Source: Anagrus nilaparvatae
Lineage: Eukaryota > Arthropoda > Insecta > Hymenoptera > Mymaridae
Length of the DNA: 64,000 bases
NCBI GenBank assembly: GCA_022575985.1
Contig: JAKSXM010000237.1
Coordinates: forward strand, 1,320,501-1,384,500
Direction: 5' to 3'
Shown: piece after piece, positions 1-11,769 of the stretch
Numbering within the stretch: the first letter of the stretch is position 1
Layout of the letters: the number at the start of each line of letters is the position of its first letter
The notes under the pieces: generated by a model
What the model saw: only the letters and a program-made list of their open reading frames with translations
What the model was told of the DNA's origin: nothing
Database searches by the model: none
Made by a program: the position numbers and the translations under genes

Positions 1-54
1 ATCAAATTTTTAGAAAACTTTATAATAAAATGAAAAAATTATATTATTTCCATA

Positions 55-527
55 TCTCTATATATTATAAAGTTATAAACGCTGCCACCGTTGCCGCTGA
101 CGTCGCCGCTGTCGCCTAAGACCTTTGGGCCAAAATGGTCCTTTTGGGCCAAAGTGGACCCCTCTATTTTATATTATAATGCTAAAAACGCTGACGCGTG
201 AGCCCTTCGAGCCAAAATGGACCTTTTGGGGCCAAAGTGGACTTTTGGTCCAAAATGGTCCATTTAGGCCAGAATATACCCTAAATATTATAATGTTGTA
301 AACGCTGACGCATGAGCTCTTTGGGCCAAAATAAACCTTTTGGACCAAAATGGACCTTTTGGGTCAATCTGGTACTTTTAGGCGAATCTGAAAATACTTC
401 AACCACTGTCACGCGAACTGTTTGGGTAAAAACGAACAAAAAACACCTTTTAGGCCAACATGGAACCATCTTCACAATACCTCAATCACTCTATGGGGGT
501 TGGCGCACGAAGCGCGCAAGGGGCGGA
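55..527 (+). mobile_element. non-autonomous Helitron-like element, minisatellite type
   Basis: The left end reads A|TCTCTATATATTATAAAG followed by a GC-rich AACGCTGCC stretch, as expected for a Helitron starting TC next to a host A. The same terminus recurs at 45264 (+) and 26530 (-), which defines a family. The interior is a run of degenerate TTTTGGGCCAAAATGGACC-type units. The right end has GGGGGTTGGCGCRCGAAGCG, a GC hairpin, then GGGGCGGAG. This matches the Helitron 3' hairpin at 47512-47540 but is cut off before a CTRR end. No coding capacity is seen; a short open frame at 312-569 is only the repeat read through. Confidence 0.6.
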
Positions 528-639
528 GACTACTATTTAAATATATTTAATTATAATTATTATAAATAAACAAAATTTGATTGATAAATAAGTATTTTAA
601 AAGATAATAAAATTTAAATTGCGCACGAGCGTATGTTAC

Positions 640-830
640 AGAAGGAGTATTTTACACCGCCAGAACGGAGTTCCCAATAAAAAATATGAATTTTGTGCAT
701 GACAAAATCAGCGCGACCAATCAGAACACGAGCAAATTAAACGCAAAATTATGTCAAAATCAGCGCGACCAATCAGAGCACGAATGAATTTAATGTAAAA
801 TTATGTCACATTAGTTTTTAAGAGATAAAT
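640..830 (-). repeat. CCAAT-box repeat, two tandem copies
   Basis: On the minus strand two near-identical units (about 757-782 and 711-736) read GTG(C/T)TCTGATTGGTCGCGC followed by TGATTTT. Related single copies lie on the plus strand at 8622-8660 and 9390-9432. The shared core GATTGGT is a CCAAT box in reverse. This is a dispersed intronic repeat with no coding; its family is unknown. Confidence 0.5.
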
Positions 831-1337
831 ATAAATGTTAACGATCGTTTTGTTTAAAAATTTTATTTCAGATCTGTTTCATCATTGATGATGATACACG
901 ATTAATGCATTTTTCACGTAAAATGTAACCAAAAGATATTCGTGAATTGTGAAAAATGAATGGACATTCGATCCTTAGACTCTTTAGCTTTTCAATTTTT
1001 TTTTATGGTATTATTTTAATAAAGTGTTATGTTGCGATTTTTTATTAAAAAAAAAAAAATTGATTCAAAATATTGATAATTAAAAGTTAAATTATATAAA
1101 AAAAATAATATAAATATATATTTATATACATATATTTATTGTTGCTTTGTTTGAATTTTAAATATGAAAAAAAATATTAATAATTAAATTTAACATAAAA
1201 GATTTTATTTGTTTTGAAATTAAATAAATAAAATTTAATTGTTTTAAATTCAAATATAAAATAAAATATTTATTATATATCTATCTATTTTTCGATCGAT
1301 GATCTTTCAGTTATTTAGGTGAAAGCTGTCTCTAACA
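831..1337. other. AT-rich stretch, possible decayed 5' LTR
   Basis: There is no gene here. The segment ends in CTGTCTCTAACA followed by a primer-site-like sequence, so its right part is probably a decayed LTR of the gag remnant at 1380. No second copy of it was found downstream, so the LTR cannot be delimited. Confidence 0.3.
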
Positions 1338-1357
1338 TTTAGTGCCTGAAACCCGGG
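1338..1357 (+). promoter_or_regulatory. putative retroelement primer-binding site
   Basis: TTTAGTGCCTGAAACCCGGG follows directly after a CTAACA end. It has the layout of an LTR end plus primer-binding site, which would need TGG where TAG is seen. Its position 5' of a gag remnant supports this. The primer tRNA was not assigned. Confidence 0.4.
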
Positions 1358-1379
1358 AGAATAAAGAATTAAAACTTCT

Positions 1380-3195
1380 AGTGGTGAGAAAAAAAATGTT
1401 GATCGTAATCATGATCGTAATTATTCAAAGAGACGTGATACTTGATCAACAATGAATTAACATAATCTAAATGAATATGATAGCGATATAGAAGCATTTT
1501 CTTATCCCCAAAGGAAATGGAGACGTCTTCAAGAACCACGGTCTCAAACCAAATACAGCTAATTATTATCATACACTGGTACAGCATGGTAATAATTTAA
1601 TATCTTTTAGAGAGATACGATATTCAAATATGATACAAAGGGAACAACAACATCTAGATCGCCATCAACCGTACCCAGAATTTCAATATCAAAGACTTGC
1701 CGAAAGACAAAATCTACCGAAAAATGTTGCAAATACAGCTAATTATTATCATACACTGGTACAGCATGGTAATAATTTAATATCTTTTAGAGAGATACGA
1801 TATTCAAATATGATACAAAGGGAACAACAACATCTAGATCGCCATCAACCGTACCCAGAATTTCAATATCAAAGACTTGCCGAAAGACCAACCGAAAAAT
1901 GTTGCCAATTGTCAACAAAGAGAGATAAAAACTTATGACACTTCATCTGAGGATGAACATCGCAGTATCTACAATGAAAATCAACTTGATCCAATTCCAA
2001 ATGAAAGTTCTAACAGCGATGTTTCACGTAAAAACTTAAATCCTATAAGACGACCACGAGTTAATACAACGTCTGAAGATCAAAATTTTAATTCTACTAA
2101 TAATTCCATATCTATAAATTTTCATAATTCTGATTATAATTTTGTAAGAAATTCAATATAAATGTAATATAAATAATTTAATAAACCGATTAATATCAAA
2201 TAAACCGATATCAATTTTCACTAGTGAACCACTAGATTGCTTTAGATTTAAAAGTTCATATGGTTTATTTTCTTAAACAGAATTAGATGATAGTTTAAAC
2301 GTTAATAGACTCTAAGAAGCCCTAAAGGGGGAAGCTTACGAAGCCGTTAAATATTTGTTTATACCAAGTAATAGTTCAAAAAAAATAACAGAAGCATTAG
2401 AAATGCGTTATGGAAATAAACAGTTGTTTTTGAACAAGATTCTTGAAGATATTAAATTTTTACCAAATATTATTTCTAAACATTCTATAATTGGATTAGC
2501 CTCTAAATTAAAAACTTTCAGTTGAAGCTGTAAAATCTTTAGGAAATATGGGCTATATATACAGTCTAGAATTAATCTCAAATATTTAAAAAAATTACCT
2601 GATAACATGATTTAGAATTATATTAGATTTGCTGCTGTACAAAATAAAGACAAACCAGATTTAGAAAAATTATCTGAATTTTTGTATACTGAAGCTGATA
2701 TGATTTTAAATGCTGGGGTTTCTGATATATTAAATGTTTTGTTTGTAGGTTTATATCAAAATAGTAACTTTAAACGTAAACAAAGTTCTATACAACCAAA
2801 AAACTGTATTAACTACTACTGATACGAACAGTCATCCTTTAAATAATCAAAATAAGTCTTTGCTTGAAAAAATTAGTTGTTTATTTTGCATTCGTAAAAA
2901 TCATTCACACGAAGCTTGTAGCAAATTCACTCGACAAATAATAAAAGAACGATGGCAGTTATTTAGATTTGTATAACTTTGCTATAAGAATTTAGAACCA
3001 CGACATTCTCGTGAAGACTATGACAAGGATGAAAAAAAGTAATGAAATATATGTAATATGAAACACCATACCCTTTTAAATTTTACCAAAAAAGATAATA
3101 ATAAAAGTAAAAATTTTACTTCTCAACAAACTAAAGTTACTAGTACACCATCAAATATTCAAAGTACGTTATCGACCCAGAGTTCCAATATTTAA
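1380..3195 (+). pseudogene. degenerate BEL/Pao-like gag remnant
   Basis: Broken plus-strand frames resemble a retrotransposon Gag. An acidic/Gln-rich N-terminal part (1630-2158) is followed by a segment around 2300-2720 reading EALKGEAYEAVKYLFIPSNS and then ITEALEMRYGN, typical of the BEL/Pao Gag core (DUF1759-like: nucleic-acid-packaging polyprotein). Near 2868-2935 a zinc knuckle CLFCIRKNHSHEAC fits C-X2-C-X4-H-X4-C. Several frameshifts and stops break the frame, and a 180-bp tandem duplication lies inside it. Protease, reverse transcriptase and integrase were not recognised downstream. It is a dead copy in the last-mapped intronic part of pdm3, on the opposite strand to that gene. Assignment to BEL rather than another LTR clade rests on the short Gag match. 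Confidence 0.55.
1551..1888 (+). repeat. 180-bp in-frame tandem duplication
   Basis: The 158 bases at 1551-1708 recur at 1731-1888 with a period of exactly 180 bases, a multiple of three. The protein repeat starts NMIQREQQHLDRHQPYPEFQ. The copies look virtually identical, so the duplication is recent compared with the decay around it. Confidence 0.85.
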
Positions 3196-5063
3196 CTGAT
3201 CCCTTTTTAAAAATGATTCAAATGTTTGAGATAATGAATTTATTTTAGTAAGATCAAGTAAATTTTAAATTATATCTATAATAAATTTATTTAAAAATTT
3301 TTTGTAGAATCTTAATGGGGATTTCTAATTGCGATTGAAACATCGATAGGGAATAACAAAATTTGTATCTTATAATATAAATCTTTGGTTCTATCATTGA
3401 CCGTTGAAATCTTAAAATCAATTAATATATTTCTTTTTATAAAGAACATTAAAGTTTATATTATATTTAGTTTAGTTATATATTATATTATTAATATAAT
3501 TTAAATATTTTTATATTAACACAGGCATTAAAAAAAAGAGCACATTATCAAGGATTATTATGAGTTTTGATCAGAAATTGTTCGTAAAAAATTTTTTTAA
3601 ACAAAACCTGAAATTTTGATGCCATGTAAAGATGAAGATATCAAAAACATAACTAACACTGTAAAACCTCGTAATACATTTCAAATATTTAAAAAAGATT
3701 TGAAAACAGAATATTAATAAAAGCATATTAGTAATTAAGTTTAAATTTTCCAAAATCCGCAAGACACCTGTTTTGAAAAAATTTATCAAAAAGATTAAAG
3801 ATACAGAATCCAGAGAATTCAGTCAACAATTAATTCTTTTTTAAGAAATTATTTCGCATTAACAGATGGTACGAATAATGCTAGTACAAACGATTTTTTA
3901 GACAGTTCTACTGAAACTTTAACATTGAAGAGTACATTTGAGGTCAGGGTAAGCAAATAAAACTAAAAAAAAAAACTAAAATAAGTAAAAAAGTAAAGTA
4001 CAAAAATCACAAAAAGAAAATATAAGGTGTAAATATAAACTTGTAGCCACTATTAAAATACCAAAAACATACAGCCAGCTTGAAGCTTGTATTCGTAAAA
4101 TGAATATATATTTAGGAATATATAATTTTAATTCATACTTTTATATACGTATTATGAAATTTTTAAACCTTTTTTACTTTTTAATTATTAAAATAAAAAT
4201 CATGTCCTTTTTTTCATTATTGCAGACTTTACTTTATTGCTAGTTTAATTGTTTCAAGTTACTGTATAAGATTCATAATAATTGATTTTATTTTACTGTA
4301 TAATAGTTTATAAAAAAAAAATGAGACCAATTAGAAGTCATACATAACTATAGACTTAAACGGTTTCTCAAATCCTTATTTTTATAATTTTATAATGTTA
4401 TTTTATAATATCACCCAAAAATTTTCATCTGAACAATTTTTTAAATAACTGATCCCAAATTTAAAAAAAAATATTTAATTGTAAAAGCTGCCTTATTGTT
4501 TTCCTAAAATGAGTATAATATAAATACGAAAACGAGTTAATTTCAAGGAATTAAAGTCTGTGACAAAAATTATTTGGATTAAAAAAGCCTTTACGGAAGA
4601 TTATTTCTAAAACATGTATTCTTAATTATTCTGTGATTATTTGCCTTTGGTTATATTTTTTAATTTATTAATAATATTTATAAATTTTTTTAAAATAAAT
4701 TATAAATAAAATTTTTAAAATTATTACTATGCATTTATTTTTTGGAAAATATAATTACTATAATTAAATTTATCCTATATATATTTTTTTTTATTGGCAT
4801 AGTGATTTATCAAATAAAAATTATTAAGTTTCTTTATACAAGAATATCAAATATTTATTTGTTTGATGCATTATAATAAACCCACCAAATTATATTAAAA
4901 TAGAAGAATATATTAGAAGAATTATATGTACAAGATAAGATTATCTTAATTTATTTTTGAAGATAAAGCTATTAAAAATAATTCATTGAATAATACGACA
5001 TATTTGATTTTAACAAAAAACTTGAAAGAATCCTAGAAGAGCAGTAAACTAATAAGGACTCAC
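3196..5063. other. AT-rich intergenic/intronic DNA, no gene recognised
   Basis: Short broken frames (e.g. 3540-4130, Lys-rich) may be the decayed tail of the retroelement to the left, but no domain is recognisable. The next pdm3 exon (linker and POU homeodomain) was looked for on the minus strand here and not found; it probably lies beyond the left edge. Confidence 0.5.
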
Positions 5064-5147
5064 CTATCTTCGGCTTCTCTCATCCATGTTTCAAGAACAG
5101 GTTTAATTTTAACAGCACTTTTTGGAGTTATATCTAACTTTTCAAAC
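5064..5147 (-). CDS. pdm3: pdm3 (POU class 6) exon: end of POU-specific domain
   Basis: This 84-bp internal exon encodes R-FEKLDITPKSAVKIKPVLET followed by WMREAED-R, the last part of the POU-specific domain (helices 3-4) and the start of the linker to the homeodomain. The acceptor reads AATTTTAG|GTTTGAA and the donor GATAG|GTGAGT, both consensus. One base (G) completes the Arg codon whose first two bases (AG) end the exon at 29155-29335, so the two join in frame to give SQSAICRFEKLD, as in pdm3/POU6F. The family is a sequence-specific nuclear transcription factor; fly pdm3 acts in neuronal development. Val at SAVKIK and Thr at LETW differ from the Gln and Arg I expect. The exon exits in phase 2; the next exon is not in the window. 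Confidence 0.92.
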
Positions 5148-5504
5148 CTAAAATTCATATAAATATTCGATTTAACACTACAATACTTTATTGAATGTCT
5201 AAATACGTACATGCAAAGTTATTTTTTAAATGACAATGGAAAATATACGAATAAGCATTATTTTAATATTCCGACTAAGAAAATTTAAAAAACTGTTCAA
5301 AAGTTCAAAGTTTAAGTGTTAATTTTTTGATTCGATAATCGAAGTTATAAATAATAAACTCGCTTCAAAAATACCAATTAAAGATAATTATATTAACATA
5401 TAATATGTTAATAGCGGGGGTGTTTAAGATTAGAGTAATGGACTGCCTTGATGCGGATATTAGGTTTTTCAGTTTATGATGATAAATTTTAAGTTATTAC
5501 GGCA

Positions 5505-5977
5505 CACAGTGTGGCAAAATGGACAAAAATCGCTCTTGGACTAAGTTTTTGAGCTATCGACTTGAAACCTGTTTTGAACGACTTAAAAATAAGACTGCTA
5601 TCGTGTCTCACTGCGGATTTTTCATATTTCTTTATTTATAATTAGCCTATTTACTAAAAATGAATTTTATGCGAGATTCTAAAATATGCAAAAATTATGA
5701 TTTAATACTTTTTTACTTAAAAATGTTTTTTAATTTTTATGCATATAATGCAAAAATTTCCCGTTTGTTTTAGAGTGCAAAAAATGTAGGAAGTGAAAAT
5801 TTCGATAAATGAATAGGTTGAGTTCGTATAAATAGGCTAATTAAAAATAAAAAAATATGAAAAATCCGCAGTAAGAGACGAAAGCAGGCTTATTTTAAAG
5901 TCATTCAAAACAAGTTTCAAGTCCATAGCTAAAAAACTCAGTCCAAGAGCTATTTTTTTCCATTTTGCCACACTGTG
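5505..5977. mobile_element. Transib-like non-autonomous DNA transposon
   Basis: A 473-bp element has about 150-bp imperfect terminal inverted repeats (5505-5655 and 5825-5977). Both ends begin CACAGTGTGGCAAAATGG. It is flanked on each side by the 5-bp direct repeat CGGCA (5500-5504 and 5978-5982), a GC-rich 5-bp target duplication in AT-rich DNA. CACWRTG ends with a GC-rich 5-bp duplication are the hallmark of Transib, the relative of RAG1. The left end reads heptamer CACAGTG, 11 bases, then ACAAAAATC, close to the recombination-signal nonamer ACAAAAACC. No transposase is present; the AT-rich centre codes for nothing. Termini and duplication are seen directly; the family is inferred. Confidence 0.75.
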
Positions 5978-5982
5978 CGGCA

Positions 5983-8560
5983 ATTATAAATTCGATACGT
6001 AAATGAAATTTATATTTTTATTTAATTAATTTTCAACTTAATAATATTTTAATTTTATTGTTAAATATATCATATATTTCAAAATTTATTGTTCGTCAAC
6101 AAGTTTTCTATGCGGAGTAATTTATATGCATTTTATGAATATAATTTTAGGATATACAACAAACGTATTTTATATTTTAATTTTTAAATATTGATGTAAA
6201 AATTGATTTTCAAGCAGGATTAGGTATTATTATTAGTATTTTTATTATTATTATATATTTTATATTTTCTCATGGTTTATATTTTTCAAGTTTTTATTCA
6301 AATTAGTTTTTTAAACAAATTTATAATTTTTTTTTTCTCTCTCCCCATATTAATTTATTTTTCACAAGTTATTTAGATCAGTCACATTGTAATTTTTTTT
6401 TCTTTTCAAGAATTTTATTTATTAATGGCTTTATGTCCTTATTTATTTTCAGTTTTTATGTTTAATTTATTTAAATTTATAGTTTTAAATATACAGTTTA
6501 TTAAATATTTTAAATAACTAGTTATATAATGTTCAGTTTTTATTATTGAAAATATAGTTTTGTATTGATTTAATTTTGTAAATTAATTAGTTTCACTGTT
6601 GAATAATTTATTAATTTAATAATTTTTTTTTCTTTTAGAAAACATTAGTTATTTTTATTTACAGTATCTGGGACAAGTTTTTTCTATGATATTTTAAAGT
6701 TAAGTTTGAATTATAAAAATAAGTTTTTACATAGAATTTTAAAGATTTGTTTAGTTTTTTTTTTAATTTAAAACTAAAGACTGTATAATTATTGATATGA
6801 TTCTTTTGACCGAGAGGGCTATTAAATAAAAATATTCAAGTTCTTTTTTATTCAGCGTAACGTTTCGTGTACGAACTGTACACCTTTTCAAACAACAATG
6901 TGTAATTATAATAAATTTTACTACATAATTACTTAAAATTAGTTAAATTATCTTTGGTAGAAAAGAACAACATTGTTCTTAGTCAAAAAACAGATGTAGT
7001 AAGAACTAAAGACTGTATGTTGAATAATGATGAGGCTATTACTAGTTACTTGCATCATTACAGACTTTAAATTTATTTTTTATATTTTTATTCATCAGAA
7101 TTGATTTTAAAGACTTTCCAAATTGAATGAATTTTATTTATTTATTTTTTATTTGTTTAGTTTTACATTGTTTGTAATATCCTTATTTATTTTAATTAAT
7201 TATGTAAATGAAAAGCTTAGATATTATTTATTTGCAGTGTCCTAATTTATCTACATTATTTATTTATTGAATTTTCATTTGCAAATTTTATAGTTAATTA
7301 TTATATATTAATTTTCGACTACAGTTCATTAAATTTTGCAAGGAAGGTGAAAAACATCTTATTATAGTTATACAGTTTACTTTTTTATTTTTGTTAAATG
7401 TTTAAGGGTACCCTGGAAATCTGAAAATCAAGAGTGGGGGGGGTCAAATAAGATTGATAAAAATCCTGGTTTAGGAAATCAGCATAATTTTGATTATCAA
7501 AATAGCAAATAGTATTGTAAGGTCGCGTAACTTTTATGAATTATAACTAGCCCTCAACTGTAATAAATATGTTCCATACATTAAGGTTATGTTTACAAAA
7601 CCTGTTATGACTTTTTTACAATTAGTCTCTAACATGTATTACTTTAACTCACACTCAGTCTAAAATTTGTAAGATATTACGTTTACTTTATCTAAATTAA
7701 ATGACTTTAATTGGTCTCATTATGTTTTACATGAATTAAACTTTCTAAAACATTTGGTTCAACTTAAGCAAGCAATTTTTAGGTATCTGAAATGTAAGTA
7801 AAATGAAAAATATGAAGTACAGTAAATACATCAGCATTTACTTAGAATTTAAAAAATATTATATCAACTTTTTTGTTTCAAAATTAAAAGATTTAAATAA
7901 AGCAAGAAATGGTAAATTTGTCGTTAAGCATATTGAAAAAGTTTATAAAATTATCATATTTATAATATATTGCAATAATAAAATTTCTGCACTTTTTTTA
8001 AGCACTTTACAATTTTTTCCAGAATATATAATCATGTTGTTAATTAGAATTAAAAAAAAGGTTAATTAGGCATATTCATTTAGACATTTAATTATGTATT
8101 TTTATGCCTGTCATTATTTTTTTAAAATAAAAGTTATTAGAAGGAAACTTTCGCCTTAGGCAGGAAAATCTATAAACTATTAAACTATGCTTAGACTGCA
8201 CGTTCCAGATCCAACTTACATAAGTGTGTTCTGGTATGGAAACTAAAGTGCATGTAGACTTTTATTTTTGTGTTTCAGCCACTAAGAATCTCTTAAATTG
8301 TCGTAAACCGCTTTTTACAAATATTCTCGCAAGGCTGCAAAGATATAGGCAGAAATTACTATTGTTTTTCATTTGAATGATTTATTCGTCGATTAGAATT
8401 TTTATTTATACAAAATTGTACAAACGTGTAAAATGCATAGTGAATTTTTGTACTTAAATGGAAAAAATTACAATTGTTAATTATAAATGTATAAAACAAT
8501 ATTTAAATTCAGAAAAATAAAAAAAAATATATATTTTAATTTAATTTTATTATTTTTTAA
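5983..8560. other. AT-rich intron, no gene recognised
   Basis: This is very AT-rich DNA with long T/A runs. The short open frame at 7803-8069 is low-complexity Lys/Ile/Phe and shows no domain. The only structured item is the motif at 6856-6893. Confidence 0.5.
6856..6893 (-). ncRNA. hammerhead-like / Penelope-tail-like motif
   Basis: On the minus strand TTGAAAAGG leads into the hairpin GTGTAC-AGTTC-GTACAC, then GAAACGTT, then AATAAA. The layout box 1, stem II hairpin, CGAAAC is that of a hammerhead ribozyme, but box 1 (CTGATGA) is degenerate, so it is unlikely to be active. Similar motifs are at 14259-14305 and 61759-61790. Confidence 0.35.
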
Positions 8561-8569
8561 ATCTTCCAT

Positions 8570-9890
8570 TATCTTACTACCTAAAACTCATGATCCTTTC
8601 TCTCGTGACTTTTCTCATCGAATTATTCGTGATTTGATTGGTCACGCTGATTTTCTCATGCGCGTAATTTATATCAGAAGTTCTGGGGTCATATCGCTTG
8701 CGCGTTATTTAGTTTTTATTAGTTTTTAAAATACTATAATTTACTACTAAAATATTGTTTATTTATAATTATAACATATTCAAAAAAAATAAAATTAGCA
8801 ATAAAATAAATTTCTTATTTTATTGTACATTCTACTTAAAATTTTGTCATCGATTTTATCTAACTAATCGATTCATTTAAGCTTTGCAGTATTTGCACTG
8901 TATAAAAATTTCTTAGACAATTTTAAATATTACTTTTTGATTTTATTATTATAAATTGTAAAAGTAGTTATAAAATGTAATAAAATAAGTTTAAACTATA
9001 ATAAAACACTACATCTGTAGAAGTGACATACCTAAACTCATTCGAGCATTTCGTCATCCAATTGTAAAATTTCGTCGTTAAGCACAAAAAATATATCTTG
9101 AGAGACGAAAATGGTAGTGTCCCGAAGTGCGTAGAACCGAGGGACAGTAATCAATATTTGCATTCAGATACAATATTTAATATTTTTTTTTTGAGATATA
9201 TTTTGAAAATAAAAATAAAAGAAAACCCATTGGAGTATTTCGTCATACAATTGTAAAATTTTGCCATCCAGGACAAAAAAAAAATTTATTTCGAAGGATA
9301 ATAATCAGTATTTGAATTCAGATACATTATTAAATATTTTTTCTTTAGGTAAATTTCTATCCCTAAAAACTCATGTGACATAATTTTTCGTCTAATTTAT
9401 TCGCGTTGTGATTGGTTGCGCTGATTTTTTTATTACTTATTTCATTAGTTCTAATCTTTTAAAATACTTAATTATTAATAAAATTTTGTGCAAGAATATG
9501 AACATTAGAAATACAATAATTATACTATTATACAATCTCCGGAAAATTTCATCTTTATTTAATTGTCCGTTTCATGGATGCTCTGTAGTGTTAGTGGCGC
9601 ACTGCATACAAATTTGTAGACAATTTAAAATATTAATTTTTTAATTTATAGTAATTTAAACTATATAAATAATTATGAATTGTAAAGAAAAATGTTTAAT
9701 CTAATAAAAAATTAATTTTATTTGTAGATGCAACACATAACATATGAAAATTTATTCAAGTATTCCGTCATCCTGTTAAAAAATTTCACCGTTTAGAAGA
9801 AAAGAAAAATTTATTTTGAGGGATAAAAAGGGTTCTGGCAATAATGCAATATTTTTTTCTTGAGATAAATTTTGAAAATAAATATAATAA
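8570..9890. repeat. segmental tandem duplication, about 0.75-kb units
   Basis: Two blocks are related. AAAACTCATG...GATTGGT..GCTGATTTT occurs at 8580-8720 and again at 9366-9470. The motif TTCGTCATCCAATTGTAAAA with a downstream GAGRGAYRAAAA block occurs at 9045-9110, 9238-9300 and 9762-9830. Spacing between equivalents is about 715-785 bases. Both blocks contain the CCAAT repeat. There is no coding. Confidence 0.55.
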
Positions 9891-10007
9891 TGGTTTATTA
9901 AATTTATGAAAAAAGTTCATTATTTGAAATTGATATCTCACTGTACAATGTTTTTATTTAGTAATTAAACCACAGTTTTATTTCGATTAAACATAAAATA
10001 TTATCTA

Positions 10008-10052
10008 AGGGGGTTGGCGCGCTTTAGCGTGCAGGGGGGTTTCCTCCTTGTT
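10008..10052 (+). mobile_element. Helitron 3'-end fragment
   Basis: GGGGGTTGGCGCGC-TTTA-GCGTGC-AGGGGGG matches the GC-rich 3' hairpin region of the Helitron-like elements at 490-527 and 45680-45712. The rest of the element is missing. Confidence 0.45.
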
Positions 10053-10059
10053 TCATAAA

Positions 10060-10920
10060 AAATAAAAATTTTTCCTTTAAAATGAAGAAAAATGACTTTA
10101 GTTGGACTCATTATTTTCAATAAGAATTAAATTTTCCAAAAACAATTTCGCTAATCTTATGCAAGTATTATTTTTGGTAACTTAAACGCAAGTAAATAAA
10201 ATTAAAATTACATTTAAATACACGAGGTGCATTAAATAGATGAAAATCAACATTGCCAAATATGATAAATTTAATTTTATCCTTGTTTAGAACAAATTAA
10301 TTTTCTGATGACCAATTCATGATGTTCACTTTTCCATAGAGAGATTCCAAGATTATAATCTCTATTGAATATTTGAATGTACATATTTAGGCCATCAGTA
10401 AAAATAACCCTTTTTAAATATATTATAAAAGGACTAATGTTATTTAAGTAAGTAAACCTAAGCGAAGGATCAAATTTATTGCAAAAATTGATTATTTAAA
10501 TTCAATTTATCTAAACTCAAATAATTCGAGAGTTGACATTTTTTTAAGTAAGTAATTAATTAAATTTAGCATCTAAATATATTTTTTTTTTTATTAAAGA
10601 AGTTAATGGGACGAACCCTTTACATAAAATTGCAGAGAAATTATTTATGAGTAAAAATTAATAGTAAAATTAATATATTTTGAAAAACAAAATAGCGCTT
10701 TGGTGTCATTATTAAAAGTACTATTATAATGAAAGTAGATTAAAAACTTAAAGTTATCTGTAATTCAGTGGAATTTATTTATTTATAATTAGCAATGCGA
10801 ATTTTTAGAATTTTATAGAAACTGATTACAGTTGCATTAGTAATATCGATTTTAACTTTATTTATGTTATAATTTTACAATATTCTAAGTAAAGAAGAGG
10901 TTTTTCTATTATTTTTAAAT
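10060..10920. other. AT-rich intron, no gene recognised
   Basis: I see no recognisable coding, repeat or structural feature. Confidence 0.4.
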
Positions 10921-10929
10921 TCAATAGAA

Positions 10930-11760
10930 ATGGTGAATGATAGATATCTTGTTCTTAACCCTTCTCTCTTTGGTTTATAAATATTTATAACAGAATTAAT
11001 CTCATTTGTATCTATTTGATTATTAAAAAGTCAGAAATAACTGATTATTAATTATATACGATAAATTTTTTGTAAGAAGCTTGCATAATCGTGACTAAGA
11101 TAATCAAAATCTATGTTATACTTAAAAGCTAAAATTCCAAGAATCTGATACTAAATTTTTACAGTTGTTAAATTTTGCCCAGTGTATTTGGTGCCTATAT
11201 TAGGGATCCTTACATGAGAATTGATATAATTTGTGTATTATAAAATAATTTGATAAAGTCTGGATTATTAAACTTATTCAAAACTTTTTTTAGATAGTAA
11301 TTACGTACATTAAAACATAAATTATTTACGAAGAAAATTCTAAGATCTTTCAATACAGTTGTATGAATTATTTCATATTTTCATATTTTATATTTGGTAT
11401 AAGATGAATCTTTCATTTTCCTTGTATCGTAAATCATTATGTTACATTTGTCAATATTTAAAATTTTAGAAAAATTAACAATTAAATTCAATCAATTTAA
11501 TTCTTTTCAACGTGCCTAAGTAATTACAACTGCAATAATCCAAATGTGGTACCAATAAGTTTTCTATTAACTTAACGTAATGCCTATGTTGGCACATTAC
11601 CTAATAAATCTAAGTGTGTAGAAAATTCTGTGGACCTTTTTACATATTGATGAAATATGCGGATTCCAAGAAAGGTTACTATCGAAGATTGTTACTTTAT
11701 ACATCATTGACGCTATACAACAATGTTCTTAAATACATAGTTACTCAACACAAATTTAGT
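10930..11760 (-). pseudogene. decayed LINE reverse-transcriptase C-terminus
   Basis: Minus-strand frames with many shifts and stops resemble the thumb and C-terminal part of Jockey/CR1-type LINE polymerases. WNPHISSICKKVHRIFYTLR lies around 11601-11696, then ENLLVPHLDYCSC (11499-11575), equivalent to the conserved L-x-PHLDYC motif. A second, differently diverged piece around 11060-11290 has the layout NPDFIKLFYN...GSLI, also typical of LINE thumb regions. These may be two separate insertions. No promoter, endonuclease or poly(A) tail was delimited. Confidence 0.5.
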
Positions 11761-11769
11761 TTATGCAAA

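Noticed and set aside
7803..8069. 88-codon ORF
   Set aside because: Low-complexity Lys/Ile/Phe composition, with no motif and no homology recognised.
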